A stretch of DNA of 64,000 bases from Enterocloster bolteae (GTDB lineage Bacteria; Bacillota; Clostridia; Lachnospirales; Lachnospiraceae). Positions within the stretch are counted from its first letter, which is position 1. Each line of letters opens with the position of its first letter. Position numbers and translations under genes: made by a program. Below are positions 27,343 through 37,121 of this stretch, in pieces. Below the pieces are notes generated by a model. The model worked only from the letters and a program-made list of their open reading frames with translations. It made no database searches and had not been told where the DNA came from. The DNA lies in NCBI RefSeq assembly GCF_002234575.2, contig NZ_CP022464.2, positions 5,704,001 to 5,768,000 of the forward strand. Reading direction: 5' to 3'.

Positions 27343-29421
27343 TTATAAGCAATCATCTATCGACATAGTCCGGTTGCAAAAATCATCATGGAGTATATAG
27401 TTTTTAAATACTCTATCTTCAATCATAGTGTATTTTCGCCCCATAACTTCAAGTAAATAATCCGCTATTAACGACTTCTCGTAATTGTAATGATAATTTA
27501 CCAAACTAGTATATTCATTAAAATACTTTAACACTTCATCTTGAGATGATGAGACAAAATCTATTTCTTCAATTGTACGTTTTTCAGCTGCATAAATCGG
27601 TTTGTCTCCATCAAAAAACAAAAAGGAAGGAGACCGATCTGTCAATATATTTTCAAAAACATATTGTTTTTTTGCAACATTACTTTCCTCATTATACAAT
27701 GACGCAACCTTTAATTTTTGTTTATCTGGATATGCATCAGAACTTTTTACAAAGTAGCAGCCTTTAATCTCTCTACCTATGATTTTTTGTAAGCCCATCT
27801 GGCATGTTCCAGAAGAAACAAAATCAGAAAAAATCAATTCTCTATTATCCAACACTTGAAACAAATACTTTTCATAATTTAATCGTATTTCTTGAGAACG
27901 CTTTAAAATTTTCTTTTTATGCGAACGGACATATTCTATCAAATCCTTATATTTTTCACAATCAAATTGTTCAATTTCACCTTTCCCCAAAAAAAATCTT
28001 TCAATAAGTAGGTGTTCCGGTGTCCCTTCATATGGAAATACAGCAGCATAATTTATATCATCTTCATCAAAAAGAGAAGCACCTATACATACCGCCCTAG
28101 ATGTGACCAAATACACACTATTTGGTAACTTTTTAAAAAGTTTTTTATTACTTTTTAGGTTTTCATATAGTACCTTTAATATAAATCCGTCTCTTGACGG
28201 AAAAATGACTTGACATTTCTTATTATCGACTTGACTACATAACCATAATATATATTCTGTTATTATTGGCGCAGCAAATAAGTATGTAATATCTCTTGAA
28301 TTATCTATAATTCCTTTTCCTAACGTATGGTATAATGCAAATGGGCTATTAAAAATCCTAGCCACAAATAATCCCAGCATAACCCGTTGCTCTAAACTAT
28401 TTGTATACTTTAGGAGATGTCTGTATCTAGAAGAATTCATCACTGAAACTGCACTTTTAATCCAAAATGTATCAATCTGGCATTGCTCTGCTGCCAAAAT
28501 ATCAGCCTCATAGCAATCACCTACGTGTAAGACCTTTTTACTATCTAATTTCTCTAAAAGTTTAACAAACAATCCCTCCTCTTTATTAATGCCATATTCC
28601 GATGATATAAAAATATCCTCATATCCTACAATATCATTATCTAAAAGAATCTGTTGAATCTGTCCCTTAGAATAATACATATCGGAAATAAGGAAAATTC
28701 GCTTTTTTTTCATTCTGGCATAAATAAATGCGTAAGTAATATCGTTTCTACATAAAATCAAATTCCTATCCAATTCATATTCCAAGTTAATGAGTTTTTG
28801 CTCATCATACCCCGCCTCAGGATACTCATCAATTAACCTCTTATATATCTCAAAAATCGAAGGTGCTATTATCCCTTCAGACATCATCTTCTTCTCTACA
28901 CTAATTCGATTTTCTGGAAAAGAGTCATTTAATCCTTCTCTCTTTTGCATAAGATAAAATACATCATTAGGGAATAATACTTTTCTCATTAATAGTGTAT
29001 CAAAAATATCAAAGCTAACAACTTCATGAGAATCTATCTCCCGTAGCATTATTTCTAATGATATGTTATTCACCTCTTCGAATTGGTCTTTGTAATCCTC
29101 ATGTTTTATTTCTTTTCCTTTAGAATTTAAAACCTGGATATGATTTTTTAGACAAAAATCGGATATTTTCCTAAAAATCATCTCAGTAGAATTAACCCGC
29201 GCAATAATAATAATCACATCTATATCTCTTTTTAACAATTCATCAAGATCAAGAATGGGTTTACCATATATTATTCCCTCCTTTTTATAACTATCCAAAA
29301 AACCAACAATATTTAAATCACTATTCTCTTCAATAAAAATTTTTGTTTGTACACTAATACCATATATAGCAATTCTTGCATTTAAATACTTCCAAAACAT
29401 TTTTGTTTGATTTTCTGCCAT
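27343..29421 (-). CDS. HAD-superfamily protein with N-terminal Rossmann-like module (paralogue A)
   Basis: This protein has 692 residues from ATG 29421, which has AGGAG at seven bases. A Rossmann-like module spans about 14-80 (RIAIYGISVQTKIFIEEN). The HAD nucleophile is Asp138 in SFDIFDTLLMRK, with Phe at +2 and Asp141 at +3. Motif IV is HVGDCYEAD. The C-terminal region is shared with the other two paralogues (FPSRDGFILKVLY, then VTSRAVC). The upstream stop of the epimerase is two bases away, so translational coupling is likely. Function is unknown. Confidence 0.75.
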   Translation of the reverse strand: MAENQTKMFWKYLNARIAIYGISVQTKIFIEENSDLNIVGFLDSYKKEGIIYGKPILDLDELLKRDIDVIIIIARVNSTEMIFRKISDFCLKNHIQVLNSKGKEIKHEDYKDQFEEVNNISLEIMLREIDSHEVVSFDIFDTLLMRKVLFPNDVFYLMQKREGLNDSFPENRISVEKKMMSEGIIAPSIFEIYKRLIDEYPEAGYDEQKLINLEYELDRNLILCRNDITYAFIYARMKKKRIFLISDMYYSKGQIQQILLDNDIVGYEDIFISSEYGINKEEGLFVKLLEKLDSKKVLHVGDCYEADILAAEQCQIDTFWIKSAVSVMNSSRYRHLLKYTNSLEQRVMLGLFVARIFNSPFALYHTLGKGIIDNSRDITYLFAAPIITEYILWLCSQVDNKKCQVIFPSRDGFILKVLYENLKSNKKLFKKLPNSVYLVTSRAVCIGASLFDEDDINYAAVFPYEGTPEHLLIERFFLGKGEIEQFDCEKYKDLIEYVRSHKKKILKRSQEIRLNYEKYLFQVLDNRELIFSDFVSSGTCQMGLQKIIGREIKGCYFVKSSDAYPDKQKLKVASLYNEESNVAKKQYVFENILTDRSPSFLFFDGDKPIYAAEKRTIEEIDFVSSSQDEVLKYFNEYTSLVNYHYNYEKSLIADYLLEVMGRKYTMIEDRVFKNYILHDDFCNRTMSIDDCL

Positions 29422-29423
29422 TA

Positions 29424-30446
29424 CTATACTCCTAACATTCTCTGATACATATCTTTCATATTGTATTGAGGGGACCAACCTATCTTTTGTAATTTTTGGC
29501 TTGATAGTTTAATATTAGTTTTAGAAGCATAGCCAAATACATTTTCCTTAGGTATATCGTACACTATACTGATATTATTATTAAAATTTTTTATAACAAA
29601 TTCAACCATCTCACGTATTGTCATAGTCAATTCTTCATTTGCAATATTATATGCCTCTCCAATGTCCCCATCTACCAAAATATACATAAGACCACTAATA
29701 GCATCAGCTGAGTAAACATAGTTTCCCATTGACGAACCGTCCGTATGCAGAATGATATTGCGCTGATTCAATATACATCTTCCAATATAAGCAAATACCT
29801 TTGAACTATTATCTAGTATATAACCAGCTCCAAAAGTCTGAGATAAACGAGCAATTTTTATAGGACATTGATATTCCTGCGAAAAACAATAACAGATATT
29901 CTCTGCCATCCTTTTTCCTAATGGATAACAACTTCTTTTATTTAACAAATCAATTATCCCCATATTTTCTTCCGAGATTTTATCAACCAAACCCTCTATA
30001 TTTCCATAAATCTCCATAGATGACAAATAAACCATACTCTTAACCTTCTTTGCAACTGCAAATTCACAAACTGCCTGTGTTCCATTTACTATACTCTTGA
30101 TACATTCAACAGGTTTGTCTACCATAAACTTAGAATCAGTATTTGATGCACAATGGAAAATATAATCCATATCACCAGAATAATTAATTTTATCGCTAAT
30201 ATCTCCTACTACGACCTCTATAGATGCATTATTAAATAGCGTTTTCACCTTCTCTTTATTTCGTACATAAACCACTATATTTATTTGTGCATTTAACTTC
30301 TGATTTAAAAAACAAAAAAAGCCGACTAAAAGCATACCAATAAAGCCAGTAGCTCCAGTAACCATAACTGTTGATTTTCTTATCGATTTTATTTGTGGTA
30401 TCGAATTAGCTAAACATTGAAAATCTTCATATAAATAATTCATCAT
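29424..30446 (-). CDS. NAD(P)-dependent epimerase/dehydratase (extended SDR)
   Basis: This 340-residue protein has the nucleotide-binding TGATGFIG at about 30-37, the SSMEIYG strand and the catalytic YPLGK (Y-x3-K) motif. This is a sugar-nucleotide epimerase or dehydratase fold. ATG 30446 follows TAGGTGA; the preceding gene's TAG lies inside that same leader, so the two are tightly linked. Coupling to an IspD/TarI-like cytidylyltransferase suggests a CDP-linked sugar or alditol substrate (inference). Confidence 0.83.
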   Translation of the reverse strand: MMNYLYEDFQCLANSIPQIKSIRKSTVMVTGATGFIGMLLVGFFCFLNQKLNAQINIVVYVRNKEKVKTLFNNASIEVVVGDISDKINYSGDMDYIFHCASNTDSKFMVDKPVECIKSIVNGTQAVCEFAVAKKVKSMVYLSSMEIYGNIEGLVDKISEENMGIIDLLNKRSCYPLGKRMAENICYCFSQEYQCPIKIARLSQTFGAGYILDNSSKVFAYIGRCILNQRNIILHTDGSSMGNYVYSADAISGLMYILVDGDIGEAYNIANEELTMTIREMVEFVIKNFNNNISIVYDIPKENVFGYASKTNIKLSSQKLQKIGWSPQYNMKDMYQRMLGV

Positions 30447-30455
30447 AAAAATCAC

Positions 30456-31181
30456 CTACAAACCAAAAATTTGCGTATTTTCTTCTGCCTCATAAAGCGC
30501 CCTGTATACATAAAAATCCGATGGGGTAGTTATTTTTATATTATATTGGGAGCATTCAACAGTACTCAACTTATAACCACAATGTTTCATTAGTGTTGCA
30601 GAATCTATCATCCAATTAATGCCCTCTCCTTGGACCTGTAAATGTGCCTTCATTAAATCAGCAACATAAAAACCTTGAGGAGCCTTTGCAATTCTGGAAT
30701 ACGTTCTATCCGGAAGCGCTATTATTTCTCCCGTTTCATCAACAACGCCTATTGTTTCTGTAGCCTTACTTACCGCCACTGCCGTTCTCTTTGCCCTAAC
30801 TACTTCAATCACTTTACTTATTAATTTATCATCAATCAATGGACGTACTCCATCGTGTACCAAAACAATTTCCTCATGCAAATTTTTAGATTCATTATAT
30901 ATTAGACTTAATGCATTATATATAGATTCCTGAACAGTAGTTCCGCCTGGTACTATCCACCGTACCTTCTCAATCCTATTATTCAATAATTCTCTTTGTA
31001 AATATTTCTCCCATCCCCCTACACATACAACTACAATCTGCTCTACTTCTGGATGCTCCTCAAAATGTTCTATTGTATGTATTAAAATTGACTTACCATG
31101 TAATGTCAAAAATTGTTTGGGTTTAGTTTTATTATTCATCCTAGTCCCAGTTCCACCTGCTAATATAATTGCTGACACCAT
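30456..31181 (-). CDS. IspD/TarI-family cytidylyltransferase
   Basis: This CTP-dependent nucleotidyltransferase has 241 residues. It has GGTGTRMNNKTKPKQF at 9-24, VHDGVRPLI in the middle and RIAKAPQGF later. The family contains IspD (isoprenoid synthesis) and TarI (CDP-ribitol). Its position as first gene of a surface-glycan operon favours a CDP-activated alditol or sugar for wall glycan. Sequence alone cannot separate this from IspD. Confidence 0.82.
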   Translation of the reverse strand: MVSAIILAGGTGTRMNNKTKPKQFLTLHGKSILIHTIEHFEEHPEVEQIVVVCVGGWEKYLQRELLNNRIEKVRWIVPGGTTVQESIYNALSLIYNESKNLHEEIVLVHDGVRPLIDDKLISKVIEVVRAKRTAVAVSKATETIGVVDETGEIIALPDRTYSRIAKAPQGFYVADLMKAHLQVQGEGINWMIDSATLMKHCGYKLSTVECSQYNIKITTPSDFYVYRALYEAEENTQIFGL

Positions 31182-31387
31182 ATCTCTCTGTGATTAGTAA
31201 ATCTAACCACATACTCCTTCCTAAAGTATAAACATTACAATCACTTTAAATATCATATCACACTACTTTTCCTTCGTCAAAAGAATCTTAATGGTAAATC
31301 AGCGGTAAAACAGCGTCATAACTATTATATTAATACTCCCCGGTCTTCATACTTAATCCCAAGTTTGACAGTTTAGAATGTTGAAAA

Positions 31388-31437
31388 CCCTTAGAAACGT
31401 CGTATTTATGCCGTTTCTGAGGGCTTTTCTTTTTGAA
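31388..31437. terminator. Hairpin terminator, likely bidirectional
   Basis: CCCTTAGAAACG pairs with CGTTTCTGAGGG with one mismatch, followed by CTTTTCTTTTT on the plus strand and TTTT on the minus strand. It lies just past the stop of the IS1634 transposase and would also shield the operon at 31181 from read-through. Confidence 0.65.
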
Positions 31438-31456
31438 AAAAGGGAGTAATGGATTC

Positions 31457-33190
31457 TTATTCTTTTGAATGTCTGCAGATACCCTTTATGGTACGTTTCT
31501 TTATCAATTCATAGTCAGTACGGAACCCGGCGTACTCATGCAACGCATCCGTAAGCTTTGTACGTGTGTAAGATGGGACATATCCTTCGTTTCCTATGCT
31601 TGTTACCCTCATTTTTCTGAGTGTCGAAATAATCTCATCACAAGTGAACTGGCTGTCTAGTTTGCGTTCCAGAATCCGGTAGATTAAAAGCGCGATAAAA
31701 CATGTCGTAAAGTGAGCTTTGATCCTGTCATCCCGTTTTAGGTAAACCGGCCTGGCCTCGAATTCTGATTTCATGATCCGGAAAGATTCTTCGATTTCCC
31801 ACCGCCCTTGATTTACTGCTGCGATTTCGGAAGGGTCATCGTCGAGATTCGTATAGACGGCATAGAAGCCGTCATACTGGGCTTCTTCCTGTACGGCGTC
31901 CTGATCAATTTCGTAAATCTTATTTGCAGCGCATTCACCATCTGCGGTGATCGATGTTTTCTTTATGAATCTGCGGTAATCATTCTGGCTATGCTTATCA
32001 ATCCTTTTCGGCTCGGTATCAATTGCTTTCATCGCTCTTGAAATCTGCTGATTTCGGATCTGTTGTTGATAGTTCCTGTATTTCAGGGAATAGGTCACGA
32101 TCAGAGTCTGATCGAAATCAATATCACGTTTCCCGTCATTTCCTTCCACATACAGCTGCTTGTAGAACAGCTTGCTGCGGTTTTTAGCGGTGTCTTCGAG
32201 CCTGCTGATATCATAGGTATCCAGGCTGTCTTTCAGATGCCATCCGGTGGGCTCCAGACACCATTGGCGCAAATCTTTTTTGAGCTTTTTAATGGACTGC
32301 GTTGTTATGAAACAGCGGCCGCCAAAGTTGTTGAATTTCCGGTTGCGTTCAGAAGACAGTCCAGCATCCGTACAGACGATAAATTTTGAAAGTGAGAAAT
32401 CTCTCAGGATCTGTTCTTCCAATGGGATCAGAGTAGTCTGTTCATTGGTATTGCCTGGATGGATACAAAAGGCAAGGGGGATCCCACTTCGATCAATGAA
32501 AAGTCCCATCTCGACGATAGGGCTCGGGCGATGTTCCTTGCTCGGACCGTATTGTTTCAGGCCTTCCTGACATTCCGTTTCAAAAAAGTAATTGGTACAG
32601 TCATAGTACAGGACTCCGGTCTGCCGTTTGACCAGCCGCCGGCTTGCTTCATACAGTTCCGCCTGGATGGAATCGGATTCGTCTGCAATGACAGACAGGG
32701 CACGATAAATCTGATGCAGTTCAAAAGCCGGTGGTTCGAGCAAATCGGAGGACTGCTCATAGCAGGAGAGTTTTGAAGACGGATTGAGGATCCTCTCATA
32801 CACAAGACGTGAAAGGATGGAATCAAGGTCATAGGAAAACGAATATTCTTTTGAAATCTTTCTACAGATGTTTGGCAGGCGAAGATCATAGTAGATCTTC
32901 TGAAGGAAAAGGTAACCAACGTTATAGGAATTCTGCTTATCGAAAGGAATGAGAATATCCGTCCGCAGCGGAACAAGGACTTTCTGCTGCTTTTCAGCTT
33001 CGGCCTGATTGAGCTCGTCCAGATGCGCCTTAGCCCATTTATTGGCATCTGTACAATGATATTTTTCCATGATTTCCCGTTCAGTTCCAAGGCGTTCCAC
33101 AACTTCTGAGGAGCGTTTGCCGTCGCGGCGGACAGAGCGGATGATGTAGTAGCTTATTCCATTTTTGGTTTTATTTGTAGTTAATCGCAT
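31457..33190 (-). CDS. IS1634 family transposase
   Basis: This DDE transposase has 577 residues. It has the N-terminal family start (YYIIRSVRRDGKRSSEVVERLG), the catalytic strand GVLYYDCTNYFFE, then CTDAGLSSERN, and a C-terminal GRWEIEESFRIMKSEF with the third acidic residue. Length and motifs fit an intact member. Its promoter region reads TATAATACGATTATA upstream of the ATG, with AAGGAG before the start. Confidence 0.92.
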   Translation of the reverse strand: MRLTTNKTKNGISYYIIRSVRRDGKRSSEVVERLGTEREIMEKYHCTDANKWAKAHLDELNQAEAEKQQKVLVPLRTDILIPFDKQNSYNVGYLFLQKIYYDLRLPNICRKISKEYSFSYDLDSILSRLVYERILNPSSKLSCYEQSSDLLEPPAFELHQIYRALSVIADESDSIQAELYEASRRLVKRQTGVLYYDCTNYFFETECQEGLKQYGPSKEHRPSPIVEMGLFIDRSGIPLAFCIHPGNTNEQTTLIPLEEQILRDFSLSKFIVCTDAGLSSERNRKFNNFGGRCFITTQSIKKLKKDLRQWCLEPTGWHLKDSLDTYDISRLEDTAKNRSKLFYKQLYVEGNDGKRDIDFDQTLIVTYSLKYRNYQQQIRNQQISRAMKAIDTEPKRIDKHSQNDYRRFIKKTSITADGECAANKIYEIDQDAVQEEAQYDGFYAVYTNLDDDPSEIAAVNQGRWEIEESFRIMKSEFEARPVYLKRDDRIKAHFTTCFIALLIYRILERKLDSQFTCDEIISTLRKMRVTSIGNEGYVPSYTRTKLTDALHEYAGFRTDYELIKKRTIKGICRHSKE

Positions 33191-33277
33191 GGCAGACTCC
33201 TTAAGAGAGATGGTATAATCGTATTATATCATATATTACGCTATTACGCACTAAAAGTTTTCTGAATTTGACAAAAA

Positions 33278-33314
33278 AACCTGCTAACAAAAGTCAAGTA
33301 CTTTTCAGCAGGTT
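33278..33314 (-). terminator. Rho-independent terminator
   Basis: On the minus strand, AACCTGCTGAAAAGT pairs with ACTTTTGTTAGCAGGTT and is followed by seven T. It lies 90 bp past the stop of the minus-strand IS110 gene at 33402 and abuts the estimated right end of IS1634. Confidence 0.75.
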
Positions 33315-33401
33315 TAAAAACTATTTCGTCAATCTATTTTTGTGTAAAATTAAGAAGACTGGCTTTATATCCAGCCTATACAAAGTCATAGGTTTTATGT
33401 T

Positions 33402-34604
33402 CTATTGATACACTGCGATTACCCTTGCATAATAAATTCGCAGAAACTTATTCAAACCGGCAATCTTTGCATGTTTCTTGCTTTTACCTTCACCTTCTTT
33501 TTTTAAGATATAGTTGTACACGGCATCATCTTTTGGGGCCGGATGGCTCTTAAGCACTCTCATCACCTCATAGCCGACCTTCCTGAGCGTTGAAGAACCT
33601 CGTTTCGTTATCTTGCGTTTTGATCCGATAAACTGTCCAGATTCATACGGTGGCGGGTCAATCCCTGCCCATGCTATGAGTGCCTTTGCACTATGTAGCC
33701 TTCTCACATCGCCAATCTCTGCCATCAGTTTAACCGCAAGGACATCACCTACTCCGCCCATTTCCCTGACTGTTGAATATTCAGGCAGGGACTTCGCAAG
33801 TACCTGCATCCGTGTTAAAATAGGAGACAGAGAACTATCCACAGTTCTCAATACTGATATGGCTTCCTGTACTAACATTTTGGTCGATGGGGTACCGGAA
33901 GACAGTGTGGAAATACCACTTGAAGTTAATTCATAGACTGCTTCAGCCTTGGATCTGCTTCGGTGGTATTTCTTTTCTTTTGCCCAAACAAGATACTCCT
34001 CTGTGAATTTTTCAAGGCTCATGGATGTGATTAGGTCAAAGTGCCAAAATCTTTCCACAAAGTCGCTGAGCTTGTCCTTGCCATTCGCTTCATTCCAACT
34101 GTTAAACATCTTCTTGATACCCGGCATTACATAATCCAGGATATGTGTCAACTCCTGCAAAGCTTTCACATGAAGTTCCATATAGTACCGATACCTGCGC
34201 CCCAGAAGCTTAAGTTCCGCATAGATTTCTTCATCACCTTCATAGCTTTGCAGCTTGAACCATTTTTCAATTCCATAGTTCGCAATCATTATGGAATCAA
34301 GTTTGTCGGTCTTTGCCCCTCGGATGCTGTTGTCCTTCGCATATTTCTTCATTGCAAACGGATTAACAACCGACACGAAGTATCCTTTGTCATGAAGGAA
34401 TGTCAATACAGGCAGATGATAAATGCCAGTAGCCTCCATCACAATTCGTATCTCTCCCTCCAATTTTTTCAGCAGTTTATGAAAGTCTTCCAAATCCTTC
34501 TCCACATGCTGCATTTCAAAAGGTCTGCACACGATCTCTCCGTATGGCTTAAGCACACAGACCGTACTTTTCCCTTTTGACACATCAATCCCTACACTTA
34601 TCAT
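33402..34604 (-). CDS. IS110 family transposase
   Basis: This 400-residue recombinase has a RuvC-like DEDD half with SVGIDVSKGKSTVCVL, VMEATGIYHLP and GAKTDKLDSIMIA. The C-terminal half has MGGVGDVLAVKLMAEIGDV and GIDPPPYESGQF, followed by RGSSTLRKVGYE with the serine. ATG 34604 follows GGGAGG at six bases; the longer frame to 34658 is not supported. It differs clearly in sequence from the IS110 proteins at 17205 and 37122. Confidence 0.92.
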   Translation of the reverse strand: MISVGIDVSKGKSTVCVLKPYGEIVCRPFEMQHVEKDLEDFHKLLKKLEGEIRIVMEATGIYHLPVLTFLHDKGYFVSVVNPFAMKKYAKDNSIRGAKTDKLDSIMIANYGIEKWFKLQSYEGDEEIYAELKLLGRRYRYYMELHVKALQELTHILDYVMPGIKKMFNSWNEANGKDKLSDFVERFWHFDLITSMSLEKFTEEYLVWAKEKKYHRSRSKAEAVYELTSSGISTLSSGTPSTKMLVQEAISVLRTVDSSLSPILTRMQVLAKSLPEYSTVREMGGVGDVLAVKLMAEIGDVRRLHSAKALIAWAGIDPPPYESGQFIGSKRKITKRGSSTLRKVGYEVMRVLKSHPAPKDDAVYNYILKKEGEGKSKKHAKIAGLNKFLRIYYARVIAVYQ

Positions 34605-34860
34605 CTTGAACCTCCCATAACTTTTATACGTAATTGTTCCAGCCACACTTATTACCATCCAGTTTAGTTGGTTACGCGGGAGCGAATCCCTACCTGCTTA
34701 ATCAAATGCTTATAATAAGGGGTTGGTTAACGGTTTTTTTGACGGATGCTATGACCCAAAGAACGCCTCGTCAGACCAATTACTCCCCTTATTATAAATA
34801 AAATAAGTGCAGATGTCAGAGTTAATTACTCTCTAACAACTACACTTTTATGGTACTAAA
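34605..34860 (-). ncRNA. Candidate IS110 bridge-RNA region
   Basis: This is the non-coding leader of the IS110 transposase. It contains a perfect 13-bp inverted repeat (TTATAATAAGGGG at 34710-34722, CCCCTTATTATAA at 34785-34797) extended inward by TTGGT / ACCAA. That would fold into a long stem with a large structured loop. IS110-type bridge RNAs are encoded in this position (established for IS621 and relatives). Assignment here is by position and structure only. Confidence 0.45.
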
Positions 34861-34995
34861 TAAGCAGCCATAAGGCTTGCAAGATTTTCAGGTGTCAAAC
34901 TCCCGGCGTTTTGCCAAAAGGCGAGATGCTTACGATTCGCTATTTCACTGATTCTGTAGTATAATCAGAGACAGTAAAGGACAAGGAGCGGATCA

Positions 34996-36624
34996 ATGGG
35001 CAGCAAGCATACACTGGGTGAATTGAATAACTTAAGCCGTGAAGAGTTGATCACCATCATTCTCAGTATGCAGGAACAGCTTGATGCGTTGAATGAAAAC
35101 ATCGAGAAGCTTATTGAGCAGGTACGTCTTGCAAACCAGCAACGTTTTGGTCGTCATACGGAAACAATGGCATCCATTGAGGGACAGTTATCCTTTTTTG
35201 ATGAAGCAGATGCCTTGTGTAATCCGCTTGTACAGGAGCCGGATCCGGATGAGATCCTCCCTAAAAAAGCAAAGAAGAAAAAATCCAAGGGGCAACGGGA
35301 AGCGGACTTAAAGGATTTCCCGGAAGATGTCATACCAACCCACACGGTATCTAAAGAGGTACTGGATGCTTTCTACGGTGAAGGCAACTGGAAACAGATG
35401 CCCAGTGAAACCTATAAACGTTTAAGACACGAACCTGAGAGCTGGACTGTAGAAATCCACATGGTAGATGTCTTTGTGGGAACCGATGGTTACCATCAGG
35501 ATGAGTTCCTGCGTGGTGACCGTCCAAAGGATCTGTTTCGTGGCAGTATAGCAACACCTTCCCTTGTAGCTTCTATCCTAAATGTAAAGTATGTGAATTC
35601 TGCTCCGCTGCATCGGATTGAACAAGAATTCTCCCGTAACGGGGTTAACATTTCAAAGTAGACCATGTCAAACTGGATGATAAACAGTTCCCACAGGTAC
35701 TTGGCACCTCTGGTGGAGTGCATGAAGCAGGAACTGTTAAAGCTTCCAGTGACACAGTCGGATGAGTCTCCCACCCAGGTAATCAACGATGACAGAGCTC
35801 CCGGAAGCAAAAGCTATATGTGGGTGCATCGCTCCGGTGAATTCCATACAGAGTTCCCAATGGTTATCTATGAATACCAGAAAGGCAGGAACCATGAGTT
35901 TCCGCTTCAATTCTATCAGAATTACGAAGGAATTCTGGTTACCGATAGCCTTTGCCAGTATCATTTGATAGAAAAAAAGCTTCGGTGACTGATAAATGCC
36001 AACTGCTGGGCACATGCAAGAAGGGATTATGCCGATGCCATAAAGATAGCGGATAAATCCAATCCTGATGCGGTACGACGTTCGGTTGCCTATCAGGCAT
36101 TAAGCCGGATATCCCAGATCTATAAACTGGAAGGTGCCTTAAAGGATCTGACAGCCGGGGAACGTCTCAAAGAACGCCAGAACTCAATCAAACCTTTGGT
36201 TGAGGAGTATTTTGCGTGGGTAAAAAGCCAGCTAAAAAAAACTGCCGTACCACCCAAAGGGAAAACAGCCGAAGGACTGAAATACAGCCTGAATCAGGAA
36301 AAGTATCTGAAGGTATTTCTGACTGATGGGAAGGTACCCATTGATAATTCAGCAAGTGAACGTTCCATCAGAACTTTCTGTATCGGTAAAAAGAACTGGA
36401 TGTTTCACGATTCCATTCAGGGAGCGCAGGCAAGCGCTGTCATCTACAGTATTTCGGAAACCGCAAAGCTCAATAACCTGAGACCTTATTATTATTTTAA
36501 ACATTTACTCACAGAGCTTCCCAAACGCTGTGACGAAAAAGGAAATATAGATTCTGCGAAGCTAAACCACTTATTGCCATGGGCAAAAGAGTTACCGGCT
36601 GAATGCAGAAAACCACGCCGCTGA
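34996..36624 (+). pseudogene. IS66-family transposase (TnpC) with two in-frame stops
   Basis: One reading frame of 542 codons runs the full length but contains TAG at 35659-35661 and TGA at 35986-35988. The parts are the N-terminal leucine-zipper and zinc-region-like segment (to 35658), a middle part (NWMINSSHRYL, then VTDSLCQYH) and the catalytic end (ANCWAHARRDYADA, then IDNSASERSIRTFCIGKKNW). The TAG probably replaces CAG, since the family usually has Q before T at that point. No tnpA or tnpB is present. RBS AAGGAG precedes the ATG. Confidence 0.85.
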
Positions 36625-36857
36625 TATCTGTTAGTGGCGTAAATTTATAGGTAGGCGCAGGATTTAACGCTTACGATACGCCAAAAAGGAGGAACAGACG
36701 CTTCTGAACCGAATGGAAAAGTATCGTCAAAAGATGGCAAGAGGATTCCGCAAGGCCAGCGGGTAAGAAATGTACTGCTCGATTCTAAGTATCATAGAGA
36801 CGTTGAAAAGAAGAGAGATGGCGATACTGGAAAATATAAAACGTCTATTCATGGGCA

Positions 36858-36880
36858 CACCGGCTATTTTTTAGCCGGTG
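36858..36880. repeat. Perfect 8-bp hairpin
   Basis: CACCGGCT, a 7-base loop, then AGCCGGTG. It is followed nine bases later by a second hairpin and has no T-tract, so it is not a standard terminator. Confidence 0.7.
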
Positions 36881-36888
36881 CTAAACCC

Positions 36889-36916
36889 ATCAGTTCAGCC
36901 GATAGGCTGAACTGAT
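36889..36916. repeat. Perfect 12-bp hairpin
   Basis: ATCAGTTCAGCC, loop GATA, then GGCTGAACTGAT. It stands next to the hairpin at 36858-36880. The twin arrangement resembles structured IS ends or a REP-like unit. Confidence 0.7.
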
Positions 36917-37121
36917 ATGTAATGACTTTTGTCAAGAGGTAAATTGAGTCACCACAAACTTTTTTATCTTTTTCTGCTGAAGGCACCTAAAAGAAACCCT
37001 GGATTTCACTTTTCGGCTTTGACCACTCTGATATACGTGGATTGGTTACCTACAGGTCAATGGTCCGCCGTGGGCCCTACCGTCTGTTATCGTGGATCAC
37101 GCTTTCACGTGCCAACACAGT

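Larger units (their letters stand above)
31363..33275 (-). mobile_element. IS1634-family insertion sequence, approximate ends
   Basis: The transposase at 31457 is bracketed by imperfect inverted ends: TTTGACAGTTTAGAA at the left and, read inward from the right, TTTGTCAAATTCAGAA. No clear target duplication was seen, so the ends may be off by several bases. It lies between the promoter-proximal end of the 31181 operon and a downstream IS110. Confidence 0.6.
36625..37121. other. Intergenic stretch between two broken transposases
   Basis: It contains a short open remnant (KKEEQTLLNRMEKYRQKMAR, near 36685-36765) and two adjacent perfect hairpins, listed separately. Otherwise I see no gene. It is probably debris of IS ends. 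Confidence 0.4.

Noticed and set aside
36858..36916. A CRISPR or tandem terminator
   Set aside because: Only two unlike hairpins, with no repeated spacer structure and no T-tracts.
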